Part shown: positions 23,262 through 34,800 of the stretch, in pieces | How the letters are laid out: every line of letters starts with the position of its first letter | Numbering within the stretch: the first letter of the stretch is position 1 | Source: Bryum argenteum | Lineage: Eukaryota; Streptophyta; Bryopsida; Bryales; Bryaceae | Direction: 5' to 3' | Assembly: GCA_037043015.1 (NCBI GenBank) | Contig: CM073322.1 | Span: forward strand, 8,629,601-8,693,600 | Length of the DNA: 64,000 nucleotides | Program-made: the position numbers and the translations under genes | The notes under the pieces: generated by a model | The model's database searches: none | What the model was told of the DNA's origin: nothing | Seen by the model: the letters and a program-made list of their open reading frames with translations, nothing else

Positions 23262-23355
23262 GCTCAGCTCATCTGAAGAAATTCAACCATTATAACCTGT
23301 TTGCTTCATGTGGTTTCCCATCAGAAGCGCGGGTAGTTTCTAATCATCGCCGAGC
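23262..23355 (-). ncRNA. Box C/D snoRNA, U15-like two-guide type, copy 2
   Basis: Same two guide blocks as 22,389-22,482 and the same length (94 nt). The terminal stem is GCTCGGC/GCTGAGC with one G-U pair. The D' guide reads CTACCCGCGCTT, one base different from copy 1. The final D box reads ATGA instead of CTGA, which may weaken the second guide or indicate early decay. Confidence 0.7.
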
Positions 23356-23379
23356 AACACATTCTAACAAAAAATGAGT

Positions 23380-23511
23380 GCCAGAGTCTCAGATATCCAA
23401 GGAAGGTTTGGAAGCTGCATTAGCTCTCAAGCCCATCAGGGCGAAAGCTTTAGGCGGCCACTGCGAATGTTTGAGAAACAAGCCTAGAGATTTATCATCA
23501 CTGGCTCTGGC
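23380..23511 (-). ncRNA. U14: U14 small nucleolar RNA, copy 2
   Basis: Also 132 nt, with the same C box GTGATGA, D box CTGA and U14 domains A and B. Its terminal stem is GCCAGAG/CTCTGGC. Compared with copy 1, both partners of one pair changed together (U-A to C-G), so pairing is kept. Confidence 0.93.
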
Positions 23512-23561
23512 ATCTACAAAAACCTAACATGAACATCCCGACAGCTATGTAATAACAAACT

Positions 23562-23644
23562 AGCCCATCAGAAACGCAGGTTAGCGTCACTTGCTTACGC
23601 ATCGGAGGGAATCCGACTAAGGTCTGCAATTCATCATACGGACT
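23562..23644 (-). ncRNA. Box C/D snoRNA directed at 25S rRNA (AATCCGACT site)
   Basis: Minus strand. Stem AGTCC/GGGCT, perfect C box ATGATGA, D box CTGA, internal D'-like CCGA. The sequence before D' (AGTCGGATTCCCT) is complementary to GGGAATCCGACT, found in 25S rRNA as I recall it. That implies a 2'-O-methylation guide for an A in that stretch. The guide before the D box (CTAACCTGCGTTT) has no target I recognise. Confidence 0.75.
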
Positions 23645-23689
23645 TATAAAAAGAAAGCAATACCTGACCGAACATGGAAAACTTCGTTA

Positions 23690-23815
23690 AAATTCTCAGA
23701 TATCCAAGGAAGGTTTGGAAGCTGCATCAGCTCTCAAGCCCGGCAGGGCGAAAGCTTTAGGCGGCCACTGCGAATGTTTGAGAAACAAGCCTATAGATTT
23801 ATCATCACCGAACTT
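23690..23815 (-). ncRNA. U14: U14 small nucleolar RNA, copy 3
   Basis: 126 nt. The C box, D box and both U14 rRNA-pairing domains are intact. The terminal stem is a different sequence from copies 1 and 2 (AAGTTC/GAATTT, one G-U pair) but still pairs fully, again supporting selection on structure. Confidence 0.9.
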
Positions 23816-23825
23816 CGACAAGAAA

Positions 23826-23909
23826 AAGCTCAGTCACTGACCAGTTTATCAATCACAGTTTTCAGAAGCAGAACTGGCGTTATACTGGTGATTGGATTCA
23901 TCATAGCTT
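23826..23909 (-). ncRNA. Box C/D snoRNA directed at 25S rRNA (AAGCAGAACTGGCG site)
   Basis: Minus strand, 84 nt. The stem arms AAGCT and AGCTT pair as AAGC/GCTT around a perfect C box ATGATGA and D box CTGA. The sequence before D' CTGA is CGCCAGTTCTGCTT, complementary to AAGCAGAACTGGCG of LSU rRNA. Animal snoRNAs of the U51/U77/U80 group act near this site. Exact orthology is not claimed. Confidence 0.82.
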
Positions 23910-24058
23910 GATGAGATGTTAGGCAAATGATTGTTAATAAGCGACATGGAATGTCGCCCTAACTGCCCACTCGCCTAAGACTCTTGCATATCCCCTCATT
24001 CAATTACTGCGCACAACGCGACAGCATTGTACACACGGGATTGCGGACTCTTTGTATA

Positions 24059-24156
24059 GTGATTGGATCGGTTTTCTGGCTTGGCTCTTTCGAGCATAGT
24101 AGCACAGTTGGAATCAGCGTCGATCATTTGGGGAAAGTATCGTCATTTCCAACCAC
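24059..24156 (-). ncRNA. Box C/D snoRNA, unassigned family, copy 3
   Basis: Third copy of the CTTTCCCC...ATGATCGACG family, with a longer terminal stem (GTGGTTGGA against TCCAATCAC, G-U pairs allowed). The boxes have drifted: C is ATGACGA and D is CCGA. It is the first snoRNA after the promoter. Confidence 0.65.
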
Positions 24157-24320
24157 TACGAAAACACATACAACCTAAGAAATCATCGACTGGAAGGTAC
24201 AGATACCAAATCTCGATAAAGCGAAAATAATAACAGAAGAAAGACTGCTGTGACTACGACTAAGAAGATGGGGAGCAAAGTCTTTATGCAGCAACCGGCT
24301 CGGGAAGACGAAGGCTCCAG

Positions 24321-24392
24321 AAACCCTAACCCTAATTCGAGGGGACGAAGAACTTCTATCATTATTCATTTATTGTCGTTACATTATAAAGG
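24321..24392 (-). promoter_or_regulatory. Promoter of the snoRNA cluster: telo box and TATA-like motif
   Basis: A doubled telo box (AAACCCTAACCCTAA on the plus strand, 24,321-24,335) lies just upstream of the first snoRNA. A TATA-like TTTATAA (minus strand, 24,384-24,390) lies about 50 bases further out. Telo boxes are typical of plant snoRNA-cluster and ribosomal-protein promoters and link them to growth-dependent transcription. One start here would give a polycistronic precursor running to about 22,390 or beyond. Confidence 0.65.
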
Positions 24393-24664
24393 AAGTTAAC
24401 TAGGTTCTAAAATACTTTTCCTTCGACTTTAATTTTACTTTAAGGTCTAAATTTAATTATTCAAGATTGGATGGAATGACATTATGTTAGGTTGACATGC
24501 GGGTATTCGAATTCAAAATATGTATATTGGTTAATATTTGATCATATGTACCAATGCTCACCCTTTATATCATGTACAACTAAATATTTGACATTCCTTA
24601 GGAACAATTCAATTACTTATAATCCTTGTTTATTTTTGTGTATTTGATGTAAACATATCATTGA

Positions 24665-24955
24665 CCCCTTAACTGTCCTTGCAAAGCATAACTGTCTTTT
24701 GCCAATTGGGGGTGCCTAGGTTTTGGTGATAAAATTGATGTCTTTGTCTAAGATTTCTACTGAGGTTCCCTATACTACAAGCTTTGTGTGCAACAAACCA
24801 CAAAGTCAAATTCCAATATTAGATTTTCAAACACATTTATTAGTTTCCACGCTCAATGCTCGCAATAAAAAAATAAAAAATAAAAATAAAAATAAAAAAG
24901 AGATTTTGTTGAAATTATTCTTCGGAAATATGTTCACAACTGATTCGCTACTCAA
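24665..24955. mobile_element. Truncated relative of the foldback TTAA element
   Basis: It begins CCCCTTAACTGTCC after TTGA and follows the arm of the 149-1,410 element (the CAAAGTCAAATTCCAAT and TCGCTACTCAA phrases). It is cut off at 24,955 by the next element. Confidence 0.55.
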
Positions 24956-25487
24956 CCCCTAAAGGCTCAGGGGTTTGAAGAAAAACTTAGATGTGTTATA
25001 AAATACGGATTCAATAACTTTTATAATGTAGCGCTCCATAGATAGTATAAAGACCTTAGACTCTAGATTAGATATATACAGTTGAATTTCTTAAAATAGG
25101 ATAAATTTGTTTTAAATTCAATTTTAAAACTAAATCATTGAAATATGAAATGTACCCTATTTCATTAGTAGTTGGGAATTGATATGATTGGTTAAATCAC
25201 ATATCATATCATATGGAAAAGAAGCTACCGATAATCTATAAGGAACCTCATTAGTTTCTAAAATAATTAGTAAGTTTACTTACACTAAAAAAAACCTTGC
25301 CCTATTTGTGTTTGAAGGCTTATTGTGAGCAGTCTAAGAATCCAAATGAGGTTTTATTAATTGGATGTGGTTCCTAACTTCTAGAAAGTGAAAAACAAAA
25401 ATCCAAAAAAACATTTTTTTTGTCCTTGTACAACTCCTCAAAATTCAGAATCGGCCATAAAATGGTTGATTGGGCTCTTAAAGATTA
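24956..25487. mobile_element. TTAA-type MITE, inverted copy of the 7,356-7,905 element
   Basis: It begins CCCCTAAAGGCTCAGGGGTTTGAAG and runs as the reverse complement of the 7,356-7,905 element to GGTTGATTGGGCTC at about 25,480. It sits at a TCAA site inside foldback-related sequence, a nested insertion. Confidence 0.65.
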
Positions 25488-26869
25488 AACCCTAGATCCA
25501 AGATCACCAAATCGGATTTTTGCTTTTTTGAGCAGCCTATATGAAGGATTTCAAAGTAGTATTTTTGCCTAAGATTTTTATTGGGTTCTTCCTCTACTGC
25601 ATAGTATATACTATAAGATTTGCAAAGCCAAATCATCTTTTAGAATCTTCATCTTAAAATTTTAGGTTTCAAGCCTAAAATGAGCTTTTTAAATTTAAAC
25701 TTTTGTAACAAATAATTTTTTGAAATATGTTCATAACAAAGCACTACTCAAGTTCCAAAGTATCCCAAGTCAAAAAGTTTACCAATTGATAACAATCTTC
25801 AAGTTTCCTTTTGTAGCATTCAAACAATGTCTTCCGAGCAAGCCCATATCTATTTTGCACCAATTTTGAATGTTACGATCACACATAGAAATTTGATTAG
25901 ATTCAATAGTTGAAGTTTTTCATGGTAGTTGTGATAGTAGGTGGGTTTGAGATCCTACGGTTAATACTACAAAAAACACTAAGATTTGACCATAACTCAA
26001 TTTCAATAAGGTGGTAAAAGTTTGCAGTTTTGGTAGGAAGTCCAAAGAACTCTTGGAATTTTGCAAATGATAAACATCCAACCATCAATTTTTGGAGGAG
26101 GGACTAGAAATAGGCTTAATGATGAGATCGTGGGGTTAGTGTCCATGTATATTTTTAGGTATAAAAACATAATTGCAAATCTATTACTACAATCATCTCA
26201 ACAAGTGTTATATAACACTTGTATAAAATTCTCAATTCAAAATACAATCTTGCAAAAATAGATTATGCTAAAAACACATATTTTGTTGTGATGGGAATAT
26301 TCAAATTATCAATTCAATTACGGTTGAGCTTGAGTCGAGCTAAACTATATTTTCCAAAAAGCATTGAATATTCCTATCAGAACATAGTACGTGTTTAAGT
26401 CTTGAATAAAAAAACACTCATTGCACAAAATTGCATGCACTGTCTTCATGACATCTTTGATAATTTATGAAATTTGAACATAAACATCCAAACTTAACTT
26501 GGAGTCTATAAAAAAAGAAGTCTCAATAGAAAATGGATCTGTTGCTCCTCAAAGTTTCAATCTCTTATTCAAAATGTTGACTTTAGATATTGGAAATTGA
26601 TCAAGGGGTGAACTTCAAGATTCCTTTAGGAGTGAAATTTTGGAGGCCTTAAGGGGAAACTTTGAGGGATGTTTTGATTTTCTTGAGATTGAATCATTCT
26701 TTCATGATGACATTGTATTTGGGTAAAAAAGCTAGAATTAAAATCAACTTTTGCTTCATTTTGAAAACCTCTCCACATGTATCGATCACAACCTCAACAA
26801 GCTTACCTTTCACTATCATCTACTTCTTACCAAGATTTTACGCAGAGAATCCATAACATCAATTCTTAT
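25488..26869. other. Repeat-derived AT-rich DNA, no gene seen
   Basis: Starts with another foldback-related arm (TTTATTGGGTTC...GATTTGCAAAGCCAAAT). No coding content recognised up to the left edge of the P450 array. Confidence 0.55.
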
Positions 26870-27201
26870 GTTAGTATGTCATCCACCTTCAATCCTATTT
26901 TTTTCATTTTCCCATTTTTAGCAACCAAAGCAAGTGCGTCTCCTCAACCCCTCTCACATCTTTATCTATAAACTCTGTGAATGAATAAATGATTTTTGTG
27001 AATGAAATTGAAAAGGTAAATCCAAATGCTTGCATGTAGCTCAATCATAATGCACATCATGCATGACCATATTTGCCATTCTTTGTTCTCATTTCACGCC
27101 CTTGCCCACTCATGCCATCACTTCTCTAGAGTCATTTCTAAATCCAAACTTTATTCATAAAAAGAGCAAACACACAAATTTTTCACAATCGAGCCTACAC
27201 T

Positions 27202-29344
27202 CTATGCCACTCCATAAGTACACAAGGTGTTCAAACGAGGATACCCGTGCAACAATAATGTCTTGGCACGAGGTAGTGTGATGCCAAACTCCTCGCTCAT
27301 ATCCACATCCTCGGCCTCCTTGCCAGCGGGAAGATACCACTCAAAAGCATGCACAAGCACGGCAATGGTCCACTGCATAGACATGGTGCCCATATTGATG
27401 GCAGGGCACGCTCGCCGCCCCGATCCAAACGGAAGCCCATAGTCCTGCCCCTTCACATCCATGTCCGGGCGGTGCATGAACCTCTCCGGCTCAAATTGAA
27501 GCGGATTCTCTCACTCCTCTGGGTTGCGACCTATGGCGTACGCGTGCACCAGCAACCTTGTTCCCGCTGGGATCGAGTATCCCGCCAGCTCGCAATCTTC
27601 TCTTGACTCGTGCGGGATGAGCATTGGTGCCGGTGGGTGCAGACGGAACACTTCCTTCACCACCGCTTGGAGATACTTCAGCTTCGGTAAGTCTGCTTCT
27701 TCCACCATCCGACATTTTCAGACCACGCTGTTGAGCTCGTTGGTAAGGGTTTGCATGGCTCGCGGACTGCGCATCAGCTCTGCCATTGCCCATTCCACCG
27801 TCACCGATGAGGTATCCACTCCTGCCGCTATCATGCTCTGGACAGGTCCACAAATTCAACATTGTATCATGATCTATTCCACAAATTGAAAGCCAACCTC
27901 GTTTTGAGTTGTGCATCACTTGAAAAGAGAAGATTCCTGAGCGCCGTATATGTGTTCATGGACGGGAAGAGTAGAGAATGCGTATGATTTAGATGATGCT
28001 TCTTCAGAGGTGTATGGTGCTTACCATGGCGGTTGCTTTGATGGTTTCAACATCCAGCTTCAAAGAGTCTTGCAGGTGATCTTGTTCGTGCGTGGAGCGC
28101 TGGAGGACGTCCACCATGTCCTTGTCGGCCTCGGCAATCAGTCCATTCAGCCACTTCTTCTCATGCTCCTGCACGACTTTGTTGAGGAAAGTGTCAAGAC
28201 GGGCTTGCACTGATTTCATGCGCTTCTCGATGCCGCCGTGGAACGAAGTCTCCGAGCACGAACAAGCCTTTGAGTTGCTGCAGCTCGTCAATGACGTCTT
28301 TGAATTCACGCCCTTCAGGATCCGCTTCTTCGTCTGCTCCACCGATGGACCCGGTAAATCGATGTCCCAAACTCCCAATACCATGCAAAATACCTCATTG
28401 GCCATGTTCACGCAAAGCCTGATGTCCACCAGCTTTCCTTCTTGTGTGATGTCTCGCGCTATGAAGCTGCCATTCATCATGATTCACATAATGCACACAA
28501 ATTGAAGAGCCATGGTCCAAGTAGTCCAGATTTTGTTTGTTCATCATAGAAAAGGAAGCTCTGTCCAGATAGCAGGTTTCTCCTATCGCTTTTACTTAAA
28601 ATGATGCTGCTCCAGAGGAGAGAACCTGTACTCTCTCTTCTCACAGGCCTATACTTTCTATTGTAAATTGATTATATTCATTGTGACAATAGGCATTTTG
28701 TTGACATAAAATTCAGCACCTAAGCATTTGTTGCATTTCTTCTATATGCGCATCCCAGGTTGTGTAGCTTCGAGCCTCTTTGATGTTAAGAGCTCCAAAG
28801 TTGCAATTTTTTTGAAGTTGGCGTTAGAGAGGTGAGTATTGAGCAAAGGTAATTCCTTGTTTTTTGATTTCACATTTAAGACAATGGTATAAGATGAAGT
28901 TTGTGTAAAGCAAAAAAACGAGAAAGATTTGAAATGAAGGGCTCATGTGCACTAGCCTCTGTAGTTGTAAGAGAAGTAAAGTGCCGAGATTTTGTGTTTG
29001 GGGCGGGATGCCCAAATCTTATCTTGAGTAAGCAAGACTTGCTTTGCCATAGCTGGTGATGAAACCACAATTGTTGGAACGGAGCCCAACCACAACATGT
29101 AAATGTCGCCAAGCTCATTGGCCCAATTTTGCATGGTGATGTGTTGTTGCTTGCCCAACAATGGCAAGTGGCCAAGAATGGGCCATGCGCATGGAGGTGT
29201 TGGTGGCATGTTCCACCATTGTGTGTGGGATTTGTAAAGAATGATCACCACACTTAGAAGAGTTGCATAGAATGCTAATTTTACAAACATGTCGAACGAC
29301 ACATAAAAAGAGATACTCTGTTGTAGGTTGCAATGATCTTCCAT
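27202..29344 (-). pseudogene. Cytochrome P450 copy A (four exons, broken)
   Basis: Exons correspond to 28,957-29,344, 28,720-28,855, 28,025-28,466 and 27,202-27,837. Exon 1 is open with a membrane anchor, proline hinge and start ATG, but its donor is GC instead of GT. Exon 2 has an in-frame TAA at the C-helix Trp position and then a one-base insertion. Exon 3 is frameshifted and lacks a stretch present in copy E. Exon 4 has two stops, replacing the Gly of the VVGK motif and the Trp of EEWENP, and has lost one Leu codon before the haem motif FGSGRRACPA. It is closest in layout to copy E. The broken frames rule out a normal enzyme. Confidence 0.9.
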
Positions 29345-30144
29345 AGTGTTAAGCTGGCAAGCTGCTTGTATCACAACACGAAAGGGTGTCTTAGAAACAT
29401 TCATTCACTTGCTTGCTTGGTTGACATGCATAATTGAAAACACTTGTTTAGGAGATTTGGGATTAAGTAGAAGTTCAAAAAGTTGGATGATTGTATTAAC
29501 AATATGTCGAACCCATCATGAATATTCCATGACTTTATTGTCAGAGGAAAATCAAAGTTGTATCACTTGTATGAGATTGACTTCAACTACTTTGCAAGAC
29601 AAATGTGAAACCTTGGACTTACTTGGAAAAATGCAAGCAAAACTCAATCACAGAGATCTCTGCCATGAGTACAAAATTAGTGTTAGTGCTTCAAAGGAGC
29701 ACCATTTAGATTCGTTGGTTAAAATTGTATCATTCGTCATACTTCAACATAAACCTTCACAATCAAACCTGTTAAGTACAAAAATCGTGTAAACTTGAAA
29801 ATTTCGAAAAACACAACGAAGCGAGAGCCTAAACTCAACAAGAACAGGCGTGAGCCCAACCACAAGTGCGGACAATCAAATGCAATGTGAAGGAACTTCT
29901 GCTCAAACATGATGTTCACAAGAGCAAGAGAGGCAAAACTTGCAAAAAATAAAGTAATCTTCTTGCTGGCTCGAAGTTGCACCACCTGCAATGTTCTTGA
30001 ACCGAGACTCAAAACAGCAAGACTTGTAGTCACCTCTTCTCACGCATGCTTGTCAAGTGCTTCAAGCAAGATGTAGAGCGAGCAATCCTTCACAACAAAC
30101 TTCAGAGCAAGCAGAGCAAGTGAAGAGAACTTGTGCAATTAAAC

Positions 30145-30151
30145 ATTTATA
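30145..30151 (-). promoter_or_regulatory. Relic TATA box of P450 copy A
   Basis: Minus-strand TATAAAT lies at the position equivalent to the TATA motifs above copies C (near 53,775) and E (60,751-60,757). Confidence 0.35.
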
Positions 30152-31812
30152 CAAGTCTTCGTGTTTGGAAGGACACGCCTTTGGACGGTGCAGGTGATCC
30201 ATCAGTGGAACACACAATGTAGATCTTTGGCTGAGATTGCATCTTATCCGACCTGATGGGCACTGTATCGTCATCTCTACCTTATAAAACTTGTTCTTGC
30301 AATAGTTTGCACCTACCTGATTACAGATTCTTTCTTATACGCATGGCACTAAACTGTAACTTCCATACAAGTGTTCTTCCACGCTAAAAGAAGATGCTTG
30401 GATCTTACACACGAATGGTCCTACCGTTGAATTGATTCCATTCACGTTACAAGAAAGTGCTTGAATCTCATCTACAAATGATTATGGCTTAATAAGTTTT
30501 TGGGGGACCTTCATTACATAAAAGATCAATTAGAATACTCAAAAGGGAGGTAGATTTTGGAGAATATCATGTGCATGGCAAACCATATATTGATCATCAC
30601 TTAACCTTACCATTTACGTCCATTTCTTATCATTTTCAGAATAAGAGGACTCACAAAAATTTCAAGTGGAAAAGTCTGGTGGTAAGGCAAAAATAAGGTG
30701 AAAAACCATGTGCAAGATCAACCTATCGATTCACCACATTGTGACGATCGATATGTCACAAAAAAGCGAAGCCTATGAGAACAGTCATCTCCATCTACAC
30801 TACAAGGATTAAGCACTACGAACTACGGCAAAATCGTAGCTAAATACACTGGGCGTGGCTGACTTTGGTCTCCTGAAATCGTCGTTCTCGCTACAGGCCT
30901 ACGTAGTTATTTAAGAAGCTACGTTGGGGTGTAGCATTCGCTACACGCCACACACCTGCTGGGTACTGGTCGTTCCCATGCATTTCTCGTTCCCAACCGC
31001 AAACGAAGCACGCGGGAGGGAGGTGGGGCCCACTACCCCATCACGTACTCGAGTTAGTTAACCTTTATCTGGGATGATAAATAGTTAAAGTCGTGAGGTA
31101 AATAGTAAACAGGTACGATAATTGTCATCCGGGTGAAATTATTTGTCTGGTTTGGTTAATATTAAAGCTTTACTAATTACAGCTTTGTGAAGCATTTGTA
31201 TAAGTGAACAGAATTGGTGAAAGGAACATCCTGAAATAGGATAATACCTACTATTAAAAGAATGTAATTGGAATGCGGAAATGTCGATGATGTCATGCTG
31301 CGTTACATTTTCGAGTAACGTAAGGCTGTTATTTCTACACGTGGATACGGGTGATAGATCGATCTCACAGAAAAATAACGAAATTAAAAGCCAGCCAATT
31401 GGAGGATGGACATGTGCATTTTGTCGACCTTCGCCATACACTATAAGAGGCAGCTGCATTCCTGAATATGATACCCATTTGTACATCCATCCGCAAATCA
31501 AAAGCTCTGTACTATCCCATAGAAAACAAACGCAATGTAATGTAGATAGTAATTGGAAAACACATGCCCAAAAGTACTACCTCGGTAGTAGGGTGTTAAA
31601 ACATCTGAGTTCAGCAATGTCACAAGGCCCGCATACCTCTGCAGTAAACCATCGCTAATACAGTATGCGTTGCAAGAGTCCTGGAATGAAATCAGAATTA
31701 TCACGTAGAAATCCTGTGTAAATGGTCTCTTTTGTATTCACAACATGTACATACTTCACATAGCACGTGTGGGAAGCAACAGAGAAGTTGAATTCGTCTA
31801 CCAAATGTCGGC

Positions 31813-34800
31813 TTAGTCGCGATCGTCTGCACTAGCGTCTTCAGAAGAACTCCCGACTTGCTCCCTTTGAGTTCCGTCGTCCTCCTCCTCTGATTCGTGG
31901 GCCTTCCCAGCTTCGGTGTCGTCAACGTCCTGCTGTCCCTCTTCCTCGCTGCTTGCCGATTTAGACGAGCCCGATCCGCTTGAGTCTGCTTCTTTAGAGG
32001 CCTCACCCTCCTCTTCATCGTCTGATGAGGTCCTCGCACTGTCCTCCTGACTGTCAGCTGACGCCGGAGTCTGAGGTTTTTTGCGAGCCGACTTCGAAGC
32101 TTCACCTTGCCTTAGCGCCAGAAATGTGTCCGGTTCCGCTGCCCTCCTGTTGTACCGCCTGTGTGTCATCTCAAACAGGCTCCGAATTCCATCGCGCTTC
32201 CCTATGGAAACCTCGTCCTCCGTTGGCACCCTCTTGAACTCGTCCTCCTACACCGGCAGTCATTACATCACATGTTATCTCTGATTTGTCAATGTGAACA
32301 TGTTAAGCGTAAATTGAAAAACAGTACAATCATATTCATGTTCGAATACGGTTTAGTCATAGCCTACTTCAGAATTACGGGCACTCTATTTTAAATGGAT
32401 ATATCTTTGTTCCCAAGCTACCGCTACTCCTCTCCTCCACAACGCTGCGAGATCTTAGGACACTCAAATGAAGCACGATTTCTTTCTGTCTGAACAAGCC
32501 GTAAAAATTGCGTACTTTAGAAGTTTCAGTTCATGTCTTCGAACTTACATGGTACCCTCTCCCCCTCAACAGATCCTCTCAGCCCGTAACCACAGCATCT
32601 GTTCATGACCCTAAGCTCATGGTACCTATCACTCTCTTATAAACGATCTCAGCAACATATGAGCAATGACAACTTTCCCTCCCCAAGTCAGTTTACAAGA
32701 CTGGCAACCGATAAATAAACTATAAAGACATTAAGACACCTCCATCGAATCAATCGCTACTCCCCTCCCCCGCTCTGTTAAACATAAGAGCAATCAAAAT
32801 CAGCAGAAACCGTCATTGCTCAAAACAAGGCGATAAAAATGCATCTGCAATACACCATCTACAGTGCTACATATGAACTGAATTGAAATGGGATTTTCAA
32901 AAGTAATCGGCAAACTTACAAACTTTTTGGTCAAGCCCGCCACTCCCAACGAACCGAGTCGGTGAGTGTATCCCATGCGCTCTGTCCTTGCATCCGCGGC
33001 CCTTTTGCATTTGTTAGATTTTTCCTGGTATGATCGGTTAGAAATGGAGGCCCAAATATTATTCCAAGCCTTGACGGTAAGACCATGAGCGATGGGAGTA
33101 TACTTTTTTGAGTTATGTCGCTTCATATGATTTCTAGTTCTTTGTCTCCGCTGCCTAATATTTGTCGCTACATCTTCTAGTACATAGTCAATATCATAGT
33201 TCCCTGGATACAAGGATTGGACCCTGCTCGCAAAAGCTCTCTTCAGTGCCTTGTCTTGATTTGGCCAAGAAACATCCCATGGGAAAATCCATGGAGCTCG
33301 GGCGTGTAAGTAACTCTGCATATGTTTCCAAAATGTCCCTATCGGCTGGCCCAACGCATTGACCTCGCATGGAGGGACATCCTTTACAGTATCCCACATG
33401 CCTATGGAATGCACATCACTAATTACGTTGCTCTCGCTAGGCAAACTAATAGCTGAGGATTCTAGGGAATGGGTATACATCCTGGCCGCTGGGGTTGGGC
33501 TTACCTTCAGGCCTTGCGATGCCTCCTTCGCATGCACTGACCGCCTAGAATGTTGGCCCTTGCTGCTCTCTCGAGGTGAGGGCACTTCACCTTTTGATTT
33601 TTTCTTACCTCCAGCCTCGAGTAAAGCCTTCTTCTTTTCCAAATCCCGCATTGCCCTATCAATGCTTTCCATTTCAGCCTGCTTCTCGGCAGCCCTCTTT
33701 TGCCGCTTCAGCTCCTTCTTCGAGAGCTGCTGACTTGCCGGAGATGTTGCGTCAGTGGGCAGCTTGTCCTTCTTCTTACAGGTGGACTTATCACCATTCT
33801 GAACTCCGCCTTTGGTGCCCTCGTTCACTGCAGTTCCTCCTAGCTTTTCCTCGAGCATCTGTTAGTGCAAATAGGTCGACTGTTAGTACAGTAGAAAAAG
33901 AGTATACATCAACGGTTTTTTTCTAATTCATGGACTGCAGTTAAAAGAGGAAAGAAATCTTGATTTGGAGTCACTTACCTCCGCTTTTGCTCTCAGGTAC
34001 TTAGCCTACTCTGTTGGCGATAGCTTGCTGAGGATTGCGTCCAGGTACATTCTCGGCTCTTCCTTACTCTTCCCTGCCTTCGACGCGGATTTGCTCGGTG
34101 ATAGCGTTGGCACTAAAGTCATTTCGGGAGGAGATGAATTTCGCCGACTCTTGCTTTGTCGTGGGGGCCGAGAGCTTGGAGTAACATGGGGTTGTGAAAG
34201 GGGAATGGGAGATGGGCTTCGTGATCTTACTCTGAACTCGGCCAAGCAATCTGCTACTGTGAGCTGACATGCCTTTGGCTTTGTTGGAGGCTCAGGGCTG
34301 CGAATATCTGCATCAATCGTGGGGAACTCAATCCCAACATCGACCTGCGGTGGAGTAGGGCTCCCGTTCTCTGCATTAGGCGCTTCAGGATTGCTTACAA
34401 TGTGTGCATGAGTCGGTCGCTCTTGGCTTTCGAGCTCAGCAGCAGGCGTTGATTTGGATGTTCCTATATCCGAGGCCGGCGCTGCATGTGGGCTTCCATT
34501 CTCTGGAATCGGTGATGGGAGGGGGCTTTCCATTTCATCATCCCCAAGGGGGAATTCAATTCCAGTTGCAGTGGGAGCTCTCTCAAGGTCAGGTGTAGAA
34601 AGCGCTTCGGATTCCCCTGCGTCCACCCTACCCATGTTAGTACGGCCAAAGTATGAAACCAACGACGCTGCATGTGGAATTTGTAGACTGAATTCCTTAC
34701 TTGTAGTTGCTTTGCCGCAAACCACTTCCTCTTGCGCGCATCTGTGACTACTGCTTGGGTCGGACCTGATTTTCCCAGTCGTGATCGCGCCTTGGTGTAT

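Noticed and set aside
24321-24335. CCCTAA repeats as telomeric DNA
   Set aside because: Only two units, positioned as a promoter telo box. The CCCCTAAA ends of the TTAA elements are transposon termini.
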